A stretch of 64,000 nucleotides of DNA from Rhyzopertha dominica. Its lineage: Eukaryota > Arthropoda > Insecta > Coleoptera > Bostrichidae. The translations under genes and the position numbers were made by a program. The notes beneath the pieces were generated by a model. The model saw only the letters and a program-made list of their open reading frames with translations. It did no database searches and had not been told where the DNA came from. The DNA is taken from NCBI GenBank assembly GCA_025024175.1, contig QCXZ01000086.1:24704245-24768244 (forward strand), given 5' to 3'. This document shows, in pieces, positions 11,101 to 20,999 of this stretch (within the stretch, counting starts at the first letter, position 1; every line of letters starts with the position of its first letter).

Positions 11101-14100
11101 GAAGAAGTATTTAACAAAATTAACTCTTTGAACTTAAAGTAAAAAAATAGTGAGATGCAAACTACCAAGAATGGAAGCATTCAGGAGACAATAAATACAT
11201 AAATACCAAAGTATTAACAAGTGGAACGACAAATTAACCAACAAAGAATAAATACAATCCTTCTTCTTTAACAAGTGTGTCACCCCTCCAACCCAGCATT
11301 TGACAATATGCAAGCATAATAATCTGGTCTACACTCTAAAATACTTACATCACACTGGAATGGGCGATCCCTGGTGTGATTACACCAAAAGATTGTATAA
11401 TTGGTAACAGCTTCCCTTGGTGGTTCCCATGATAATTCATAGACACCGTTGCCATACGAAACCTTGGAAAAGCTGGTGGGCTCACCCACTCCTTTAAAAA
11501 TACATATATAATAGTAAATAATTAACCAATTAAAGACGTATGTAACTCACGATTAGACTGTTCAGGAACATGAACCTCAGACTTTTCTGAAGAAAAACCA
11601 ACTTCATTTTGTGATCTGATGATGAACGTATAACTTTGAAAGATGGATAAGTTGCAGTATTTTGCGTAAGCATTCTTCATCTCCGCGGGCAAAAGACTAA
11701 AATAGGTAATGTAACAATACAGATAGTAAGAATTTGAACTTTAGGCTTACTTTGGGTGATCTTGAACCGTAATGTTGTATGTGAAATTTGCTCCATTTCT
11801 CTCCTCACGGGATATCTGTTGCCAGTAGATGTAGACGTCTCTATACTGAACATTGTAGGTTCCGGATGAAATTGTTTCAAAACTGCCCCTGTTTGTTAGT
11901 GGTGCAGATCCAGGAACTATAGAACACAAGATTATCAATTTTCAAACAACACAATCACCAAAAGCAACTTACTTGCACTACTAGTTCTTTTGACGATAAC
12001 GGAGTTGTTAGACCACATACGTTCTTCGGTAGCCACTCCAGATTTCATGGAAACTCTGATATCGTATAGTGCGTGTGCATATTTTAGATTTGTCAAATTA
12101 AAGTTCACTTCGTGCGATTGATTCGTCCTTATAATGCCACCGAGCTGCCACTCTTTCGGTCCAAACTCACACTGATACAGTATTCGGTGTTCCAATCCCG
12201 GTACAAAACTGTAGAGCTCAACAGGAATTTTCCAGTTCAGAAAAATTGAGTTGGACGTTGTGTTAACCACGGTCAAGTTTATGGGTGGGTTTGGAAGTAC
12301 TGAAAATTATAGATTTAGTTAGGTTGCTCGGTGACTGTGAAATGGAAATAGAAAAACCTTCAAACATTTCTGTTCCTCCCTGTATACAACTTTAGGCAAA
12401 ACAAAATTTTTGCTATCTTTTTTTTTTTTTTTAATTTACTGACTTGGGATGTACTATACAAAGTGTAATGCAATTTATATGCTTAACTTTAATATTAACA
12501 GTTCTGGTATTAAAATATGTTCTTTATGAATCACTATGCATATTTTTGCAATAATCACCTCAAAGTTCAAATAAACTGTATTTTATAATCATTGTTTAAT
12601 AAAGCACTTTCACGGGGTTTTGATGTTGAAAAATGAAGGCAGCAAACAAACTATAACTTAAATAACACAAACAAATTATTTAAAAACAAGATATTCAAAA
12701 CCACATATGTATTACTCACTTTAGTGTTATGTTACGATGTTTTGAAATTCTTGTACGGGAAATCAATTTGTAATTATTATGTATGTAGCCAATTTTCTGT
12801 CCTTTTCCTTAACAAAATATTTATTTTTGCAATTTTTGAAGTCACTTTTAATAATAATGTTTATAATTTCAAAATCCTGAGACCTGTCTTCACAAAATTG
12901 GTGTTTTTTATCCAACTAATTAAGCTCAAACAATGATTATCAAATAAGAGTGCATATAAAAGAGATGTTTCTTTTTTTTTGAAGAAAAAAAGGTTTCATT
13001 CATATATGCTTAAATTATCCAGTTGGTACACAAATTATTTAATAAGCATATTCATATTTTACTTACCGTACTCGAAGTGATTAAATACTCTGAGGTACTG
13101 GAATTCTCCAAATACGTTTGTTGCTGTTAACGTAAAGTTAATCACCTCATGTGATTGTCTGTACTGTGGCTGTGTAGTCACGGTCCAAACACACCCCATT
13201 CTGTTTGAATCTGCATCAATCTTTGGACAAGTATTTTGTCTTAATCTGGATGGTCTCCCTTCCAGAGTGTATGTGAGGGAGTAATTAGTTTTAACATAAT
13301 TTTCAGGTGCCGTCCAGTTGCACACCAGCCGATCATGATTGTAACTTATACAGTCGAAATCTGTTATGTTTTGTGGTGCCGCTAAAATAACAATCACCAT
13401 AAAAAACTGTATTACAGCGTTAGTGCAAATACTTACTTCCGATGCTAACAATATTTGAGCACACTGTGCTAGTGTTATAATTGCAATAGTACCAAGCAAC
13501 AGATTTTGGCGGATTTGGTTCATGAAGATGAGCACTTGAAGAATTTAAAACTTTCACCCAGCTTTTCTCGATAGGTCCACCCTTGCTACGAGTAAACGTG
13601 ATACTTTTACTTGCATTGGGACCTTTGTCTCGTACAAAATCGTCGTATAAAACACAAGTGATATCTAAAGGTTTTCCATACTCTATTACTATGTCACCGT
13701 TAGGTTCAGTATCTGTAAAATGCAGCTGTGTTAAAAGGACAGGTATGTCGTATATACATAAATTTACTTGTCAGTAGCTTAGATTATATTTTGAAAAGTA
13801 AGATCAGTCTATCTTTAAAAGGAAATATATTTATGAAGTGGTCATTTGGAATGTTCGAACTAGTATAGTCGCCGCAGCATTTTAAGAAGTATTGACTAAG
13901 TCCGCTAATCTTCTTAACAATAAGACCACACAGTGGGGTAGGTAGGGGCTGGCCTGTTTAGATGTTTCTCTAGATGGCTGACTGCAATTATTATTGCTTA
14001 ATGTGTTTATTGTGCAGTAGTCTACAGATTTAGTCAATATTTCTTAAAATGCTGTGGTGACTATAAATGTCCCACTTTGGATGGGTTCATAACTTCTGCC

Positions 14101-17100
14101 AGCTAGGGTTACTCCACATGAGTTTTAATTATAATAGGATATAAAATGATACAGATAAATATCCTTAAAAATTGGCATAATTACGAAAAGCTGTTTTACT
14201 TTTTATTTGGAAATAATAAAAAAACAATGATTGTTCCACTACAATCATTGATGGTATGATGGTGGGGGAATTTTGTACACGTGTTCAGCTTATGCATATG
14301 ATTAATACTGGGTATGCGATTGTTTATAAACATATAGCATGTTCACTGCGGCATTATCAGTTTTATTAATTCATAACGTCAGAATACGTACAAATGGTGA
14401 CAATGATTTCTGTGGCTCGTGTAATTTTGCTTGCAATTGGTGAGTAAAGACACCTTTCTTTTAGCACGAAATTTTACTGGCACAATTTTTATAGTTGTTG
14501 TTGGGATATATCTCGACAATGCAGTGCTTGCAGCAAATATAGCTAAGGTGAATCAATCTTCCAACAACGAAACAATTGATGAAGTGGAAAGTAAGCAGAA
14601 CATTCTTGTTCTTTAACAACAACTAATTGACGCTGTTTCAGGTCACCCTATCAACGGATTTCGCATAACCGGAATGGAGCTCATAGCACTAATCATTAGT
14701 GTTATTCTGACCGGCATAGCGGCCTATTATTTTGCCTTGTTTTACCCGATACTCTGCAAAAAGGAGTGCTGCCAGTATGACAGCATTGAAATGGGTCATA
14801 TGTAACTCTGAGTAGCCTTTTATTTTATATTATATTGTGCATTTTTTGATTGGCGTTTATCATGAATATTCAATTTTATGTTATATGATGTTATTGTATT
14901 AGCTTAATAAATATTTAATGGGTTCATAATCTAAATAGTTTTATTTAACGAATGCAAAACTTCAATAAACCTAAAAACCTTGTGAATTAAATCGATACTT
15001 GTTATATTTAAAGGTTATTTTAAACATAGAATATTATTTTTAGAATTTATGTTATTGTGATACTTTGCATTGAAGAATAGGCAAATTACACAGCAAAGGT
15101 AGTTCCTTTAACAAAATGCCTATGCAACGGCAATTTTAATTGGCGGATGATGTGGCACCATCAGTGCCATCTATGGGCCAAAGCTTGCTGGCATGCAGGG
15201 CACTGCACTCCATTAGGTAGAGATTCTAGTTACAGACAGATAGTGGGGAATGTCGATTATAGAACCACCAGACCAGTTCCGAAACATCTAAAGAGATGGC
15301 ATAGGCATATAGCCTGGCGGAAAAAGTCTGATTTGAAAAGTGGTGACCTAAGTGTTATAAAGTATTCTAACTACTAATGAGTGAAGTATGATGATTTTAG
15401 TAGTGGTTAATCAAATTAGGAATCCTAGAATATTGACTAGTGTATTTCGGAAGTTAAGAAATTAGCATTTTTCAAAATCATCCACATAACAATTTGTGTC
15501 ACAAGCGGGATTGTGATTTCTGGAGTGTTTCGTGACCGATAAGGCAGTGGTTCGACTACGGGAAATATAGCTGAGGGAGTAAGGAGACATTCANGAAAAT
15601 AATGACTACAACCTTAGGAAACATGNAAACAATATATCAAGGAATGGAAATAGAACTTATAGTACCTAAGGAAGCGATGATGAGTGGTGACAGTACAAAA
15701 TTGTTTGTTAGTCTCTTAACATGTGATGAGATTTGATAAAGCATTTTTGATATGTGTGTTAATGAAAAGTGGTGAAGCCAAATTATTGACTATTTCAAAA
15801 CATAAACTTTTGGAAAAGCTAGATGAATATGATTTTAACTCTAAATGGAAAAGGCTTGTAGAACATGGTAATAATGATGGGAACCCTAATTTGAGAAAGA
15901 GCTAAAGAATTTGATGTTCCTTTGGTGTGAATGGATCTGCAGATTTACAATGCAGTGAGGATTGGAGAAAAATGACATTTTTAATAAAGATGAGACCAGT
16001 TTATTGATAACTGTCCCACACATGCTAAGGCTAAGGATGTAGAAGCAAAAATAAAGAACATTAATCTGGAATCTTTTCCTCCCAATCTGACCTCTGTTTT
16101 ACGATCAATGAACCAAAGAATCATAAAAAATCTGAAGCATTACAGAAAATGAATTGTAATGAAAGTCTTCACCTATACGAAAGAAGCAACTCTCCTACAA
16201 CTGTGTCACTACTTAATGCACTTGGAGATGTCAATAAAACTCGGTATCTCGATGTAAAACAAGAAAAAGATAAAGATAAATTAATGCACTGTAAGTCATC
16301 ATCATGTCAGAAAATCAGAAATGTTGGCCAAAATATCATGTTATTGGAAACCATAGTTTTCATAGTACCTATATTTATGTTTATGACGTTTCTGATTACG
16401 GTACTTTAATGAAATTCTCAAAATTTAAAAATGGCAAATCCAATATGGTGGACGAATTTTGGGGAGTCATACAATATTTTTGAAACTCTGTATTTGAGAG
16501 CAACGGGCAAATATAAGAACAATGGAAATGAATTACAAAGGACGATAGTGTCAAGCTATGATAGGTGATTACCGTCGGTTTTTGAAGGATGAAAATGTGA
16601 CCCGCATAAAAGGAAGCCAGATTAAAAATTCCTTTCATCGAAAGAGATTATTGCATTTCCCTTGTGCGGTTGAGCTGTATTTGATTTCATTTTAAGAATA
16701 AAAGATAGATTTCTTATATAATCAAAAAAAAGTCCATGTTTATCACTGTTAAGCCAAAACCTATACATCCTTAAAATGAAGTGGAAACGTGTCAAAAATA
16801 GAATTACTCTATTTCAAATCAATATTTTCAAAGTTTGCTTTTTTTAATGTTATCTTAACATAAATTATGTAATATACAGTCAACATACAGGATTATGAGA
16901 GAATGAGTACAAAATAACGACAATGCTAATGTAGACTGTGGAGTCTGTTAGCCTTTTTGTTACAAATTTTTAGAGCCTACTAGGGGATTAACATTAATAA
17001 TAATGATAATCACAAAAGCAGTATTATGTGTGTAAAACGATGTTAATTTTAATTATAAACTACAGTATCAAGTAGTACTTACAACCGCCAGTTGTCGCAT

Positions 17101-17206
17101 CCTTGAAGCATGGTGTTTTACTTTGTGCCTCTACATTTGCATACAGAATAACAACTACCAGTCCAAGTTTACACAACCCCATTTTGAACCTGTTAGGAAG
17201 AGACAT
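8144..17206 (-). CDS. dome: Domeless, type I cytokine receptor of the JAK/STAT pathway
   Basis: Single-pass receptor for Unpaired-type ligands, signalling through JAK (Hopscotch) and STAT92E. Thirteen minus-strand coding exons join in frame: 17083..17182 (or from ATG 17206, eight codons upstream and the first ATG after an in-frame stop), 13437..13712, 13067..13381, 11973..12299, 11751..11916, 11551..11696, 11349..11491, 10615..11089, 10399..10556, 10231..10339, 10007..10165, 8898..9105, 8144..8837. This gives 1091 aa counted from 17182. Order: signal peptide (MGLCKLGLVVVILYANVEAQ), a cysteine-rich cytokine-binding module with the C-x-W motif (RLVCNWTAPEN), several FN3 domains, a PWSD remnant before the membrane, a TM segment near residues 841-858, and a 230-residue tail with tyrosine motifs. 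Intron 1 hosts an opposite-strand gene. Four N positions lower certainty at single residues only. Confidence 0.93.
9216..9701. mobile_element. Non-autonomous hAT-type element in a dome intron
   Basis: The element starts CAGTGTTGCC at 9216 and ends with the exact reverse complement GGCAACACTG at 9701. It is flanked by a perfect 8-bp target duplication CTTTCAGT (9208..9215 and 9702..9709). The CAGTG-type end and the 8-bp duplication are hAT hallmarks. Its 486 bp contain no transposase; the right half holds GGGTAATTACCC-type palindromes. It sits in the intron between dome exons 12 and 11. Confidence 0.88.
9705..9960. repeat. Interspersed repeat with internal inverted arms (family shared with 60.9-61.3 kb)
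   Basis: Arms beginning GTAGAAGAACAGATGGCAAT (9708) and, on the other strand, GTAGAAAAACAGATGGTAAT (ending near 9880) bracket a core that recurs at 60,900-60,990 and 61,220-61,310. A further block around 9885-9945 (CAGTTCTTTGCCATGCTGTC) recurs inverted at about 61,140-61,205. The element directly abuts the hAT insertion and reaches to within about 50 nt of the donor site of dome exon 11. Its class is unknown. Confidence 0.65.
13864..14065. mobile_element. MITE with TA duplication (Tc1/mariner type) in dome intron 1
   Basis: The left end TATAGTCGCCGCAGCATTTT at 13864 and the right end, whose reverse complement reads TATAGTCACCACAGCATTTT at 14065, form inverted repeats that extend through AAGAA(G/A)TATTGACTAA with few mismatches. 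The doubled TA at each border fits a TA target duplication. About 200 bp, no coding capacity. Confidence 0.75.
14394..14805 (+). CDS. Small single-pass membrane protein nested in dome intron 1
   Basis: Three plus-strand exons, 14394..14439, 14495..14590 and 14642..14805, join in frame across two introns of 55 and 51 nt (GTGAGT...ATAG and GTAAGC...TTTCAG) to encode 101 aa. The protein begins with a hydrophobic signal-like stretch (VARVILLAIVVVGIYL). A short polar segment with N-glycosylation sequons (NQS, NET) follows, then a transmembrane helix (ELIALIISVILTGIAAYYF) and a short tail rich in cysteine and charge (CKKECCQYDSIEMGHM). AATAAA lies at 14906, about 100 nt after the stop. I do not recognise the family. 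Splice signals, topology and poly(A) signal together argue for a real gene. It lies within the first intron of dome on the opposite strand. Confidence 0.7.
14906..14911 (+). terminator. Poly(A) signal of the nested membrane-protein gene
   Basis: Canonical AATAAA 101 nt past the stop codon at 14805 on the same strand, followed by GT-rich sequence. Confidence 0.55.
14912..17082. other. Remainder of dome intron 1
   Basis: Apart from the pogo/Tigger remnant I see no gene. Short frames at 15147..15377, 15723..15905 and 16396..16638 have no family resemblance. Parts of 15.1-16.6 kb probably belong to the decayed transposon, but its termini could not be identified. Confidence 0.5.
16003..16260 (+). 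pseudogene. pogo/Tigger-type transposase fossil (DDE domain C-terminal half)
   Basis: Frame +1 from 16003 reads IDNCPTHAKAKDVEAKI, then ESFPPNLTSVLRSMNQRI and NLKHYRK. This is the second-aspartate region (x-DNCPTH) and the LPPNxTSxxQPxDQ-type block of pogo/Tigger DDE transposases. A one-base shift near 16148 moves the match into the next frame (SPTTVSLLNALGDV). Conserved positions are altered (QPMDQ is RSMNQ), and stops flank the region. The upstream half of the transposase is not recognisable. This is dead transposon sequence within dome intron 1. Confidence 0.65.
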
Positions 17207-18904
17207 CTTCACAGGGAATACTTATTTCTGAAACACAGTTAGATTCATAATAAATGACACAAATAAAATGAATTACAAAGAGAAAATAGGAACAGTATTT
17301 TCTTTAACAAAGTTGATTTTAGCCCAAAAATTAAATGAAAACAATAATCAAATGATGAAAGATCTATTATGTAAATCTTGCTAACCCATATTTTTAATCA
17401 TAATATAGTTTTTGAATTGTTACTGACGAAGTTTGTGTCCCGGACTGAGTAAAAATAACCTAAAACTTCAACATTGCATCAAATACATGTAAACATGTCT
17501 ACCTCCATAATTCATACTCTCGACAAGCATAATAAATGTAAAGCGACATGTATTTTATATTCCTTGTCATAATCAGTAACGTTCAGTACGAGACGATTCA
17601 TATGAACTTAAAAGTAGATAAGTGCAGCTCTTGAATGGGTAAAAACGTACTTTTTTATAGACATAATACGATGCACCATTCTTCACCCAATACTTGGAAT
17701 TGCTGTGACGGTGGCAAACGATAGTACCAGTCTTCCGAGCAAATCTTCATTCGCGGACGGGAAAAACACCATGCACTGTGTTATTGTAACGTACACTTTA
17801 CTTTCTTTAACAACCACATTTTAAAATATCACACTAATAGACGATAAAACCATTTAATACACAGCCATTCTGTACTACCAAATACCCAGTAAACAGTACG
17901 TATAAGCCCGGTGCACAGTTGCCAAACTTATTTACACTCCACACAACATGGACGATAAAAAAATACATTTTAGGAGGAACACCACTTTACTCAAATTCAA
18001 TTTTCGTGTGCGCTTTCAAAATGTTTTTACGCCACTAACTCTATAATGACGATAAAAGACTCAATTTAATAAAGAAACCTTTGAAAGAAATAAAACCTTC
18101 ATCTAAAATAGTCAAATTTTTGAATACCCACAAGATTTCCAAAAATTTCCCCATTGCCAAAATTATTTAGTACTCACTGTACAATATTTAAACAAGGTGC
18201 GTATACAGTTACCATGGCAGCAGGCAGCATCATCCAATGATAGCAGTGACACAATATTGGTGGTGGCGATCACCATGGCAACACTCATACAACTAGCGTA
18301 ATATTCAAACATGACTTGCGGATTGGCCAACCGCCAGCTGAATGATGCGCGAACTTGATGAAAATAGGCCGGTTTCTGTTCTCTTTGTTGAAATTGAAGT
18401 ATATGATTTGTTTAGCTTTTAATTACAGAGTTGATTTTAGCTTAAAATATAGAAGAGAAACCGGCCAAATGAGTCCACGCTTCATGCAAAGATAATAGTT
18501 CCACCTCAAAATTCAAACAATGGTTTTGCTACTTGTTTAAGTCTAAAAAAATAGATGTGAAAATTTAAGATGCGGGACACCAAGTTGTTGATATATTCGG
18601 ATAGTTTATTTTTATGGTGCAATGATTATTCATTAAATATTCTTGTCAGTTTCTACTTACGCTACGCACCTGCTGTTTTTTATAAGTGTATAGTATAAAT
18701 AAATACATTTGACAACCTTCTTACACCAACTAGTGCTGCAGGTGGCGCTACTATATGCTCGTGCATCGTGTTGTGAATGAATAGTGATTGGGATGATAGA
18801 GCATGGAACAGGATTTCACTCAAATTCGAGACTCGAGAAGTCAAAGATGTATGCGAATTTACGAAGGCGGCGGACTTCGACTGTGATTTGTGCAATTTTT
18901 TGTA
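17207..18904 (-). other. Upstream region of dome; promoter or untranslated exons expected
   Basis: Acceptor-like sites just upstream of the first coding exon (TTTCAG near 17225 and CTAACAG near 17190 on the minus strand) suggest that further 5' UTR exons lie upstream. I could not place a transcription start. No other gene was recognised. Confidence 0.35.
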
Positions 18905-18912
18905 GAGATTTA

Positions 18913-19509
18913 GGTAATTATGCATATTACCGGACCTACCCCAAATTACGTGAAATTTTGCACACTCCTAAAACACGACCTCCTGAACATGAATCTGAAA
19001 TCGGTTTCCTGCGGTCGCGTCTAGTTTTTTTTAATTAATGTTTCAATTTGGAACTACTTTATCGCGCGGAGTATTCTCCCCTATGGCGCACAGTGTCACA
19101 AGCTCCTGTATGTCGGGTCTTCCTACGCGAGTGCTTTCCAGCTGATTTGGGGGTTTGCTTTTATTACCGCGCGATTTTTGAGGCGTTTAGGCCGTGTTTT
19201 TTGCGCGCGGCGCGCAAAAAACACGGCCTAAACGCCTCAAAAATCGCGTGGTAATAAAAGCAAACCCCCCAAATCAGCTGGAAAACACAGTCGCGTAGGA
19301 AGACCGGACGTAAAGGAACATGCGACATCGGTCGGCATACGGAAGAACACCGCGCATGGTAAAGTAGTTCCGAGTATAAACACTTATTTCTCAAAAACTA
19401 GACAAGACCGCAAGAAACTGATGACAGATTCGTGTTTAGGAGGCCGTGTACTAGCAGTGTGCAAAATTTTGTAAAATTTGGCGAAGGTCCGGTAATGTGC
19501 ATAATTACC
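18913..19509. mobile_element. Foldback (snap-back) element with 8-bp target duplication
   Basis: The 597-bp segment is a single long inverted repeat centred at 19209. The inner ~45 nt of each arm are essentially perfect (GCGCGATTTTTGAGGCGTTT and its complement, meeting at GCGCGCGGCGCGC), and the outer arms have diverged by scattered substitutions and small indels. Both ends begin GGTAATTATGC(A)(T/C)ATTACCGG, so each end also contains its own small GGTAAT/ATTACC hairpin. Flanks carry a perfect 8-bp duplication GAGATTTA (18905..18912 and 19510..19517). There is no coding content; apparent frames on the two strands are mirror images. The 8-bp duplication fits hAT, P, Merlin or related superfamilies, but the end sequence does not settle which. 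Confidence 0.88.
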
Positions 19510-19517
19510 GAGATTTA

Positions 19518-20999
19518 TAATTTTACAAAGTTTAATTTTACTACAAATAGGTTGGTAAATGATGGTCATTGCACTATATACTTTATGTAATTACTATAAA
19601 TAACAATTCAAATATAGGATTCGCGTAAAATGCAAAACTTCCAATTATTCCGTGAAAATTAAAAATAATACAACAAAAACAGGAGGCTGTTATTTTCTAG
19701 GAAAGATGGAAATGGAAGGTCAGCCTATTAATTAATTAAAATGTACATAGATCTTGAAACTGTTTCTAAATATCAATGACGTTTTTTATCTATCAAGATA
19801 GTGATTAAGGTTTTTTGTGTTAGCTGAAGCAAACTTTGGCTTTCCAAAAGCATTGTGTATAGAGAGTTGTTAAACTGCAACAGCTTACCACTTGAATAAC
19901 TTCATTTCGGAATTATTTACTTCTCGTTTATTATTTGACCTAGTGACCTTTCCTTATCTGACAATGCATTCAAATTCATTCATTAATAATTTAATATCTA
20001 AACACTTGTTCCATAGCTAAAAAAATAAAGGATCTCTTTTGTTGCTTGTCAACATGCTTTGTGGATTCGGCTCCAAACCCTAATATCAGGAAGCCAAGAA
20101 TTACATCACAAATGATATACAGAGCTATATAAAATTTACGATGATAAAGATAAAATTATATTTAGAACGTGATATATTTGATTTATTATTTATGAAATCC
20201 TGACTTTATTAAGGCTGCTAACAACTCCATATAATACAAAATCATTGTAGTTATTATCTGAAGATAGGCAACCAAACATTCTACTTCTTTGTTATTTAAT
20301 AAAGTACACTGTATATCAATTGTGTTTATAGTGTCCTTTAGGCATGAAGCAAAAGTATTTATTTCCATAATTAGAATTCTCTGGTCAAGCAATCACAAGA
20401 GATTAAATTATTTCTTACTGTAGAAAATGAAATTAAATTATGATTGAAAGTAATTAATTTTAATTACATAATTCATAAGTTGCCCAACTCTGTTACATAT
20501 ACATTTTGTTTTCTGATGCAAGCTTTAGATTGCTGCAGTAGTTGGTGAAAATGAAACAATGAAACCAAATTGATTAATTAATTTATTAAGTATGTAAATG
20601 TTACATTGAAAAGTCATTACAAAAGAAAAAGACACAAAAGTATAAACATGTACAAAAAATACTACGAATGTACTAAACCTTACAGGTGCAGATCTACTAA
20701 TGTTTGCACATTTATAAAATAAACATGCTAGGCTATTGATTCCAGGGTTCAGGGAATGCCACAAATTAGACAAAAAATTATCACAGATATAGTATTTTTC
20801 TTGGAAACACAAGGTTATAAAAGCTTTTACTTAATACTTCACAATTCTACCAATTCACTTGTGTTTAGGCTTCTGATGAAAGCAATACAATGAATAATCC
20901 ATACAAAAGGAGGCAATCAATTTAGAAAGGCTATGGCACTAGGTTTCAATAGCCCTCACCCCATCATTTGATAATTGTTAAATGCAATAAAAAAACTCT
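19518..20999 (-). other. Wsck 3' flank and intergenic spacer
   Basis: No gene recognised. A minus-strand AATAAA (TTTATT on the plus strand at 20582..20587), about 415 nt after the Wsck stop, is the best poly(A) candidate for Wsck. Confidence 0.4.

Noticed and set aside
18784..19569. Open frames on both strands giving similar peptides (NYAYYRTYPK / NYAHYRTFAK)
   Set aside because: They are mirror translations of the arms of the foldback element, not a duplicated gene.
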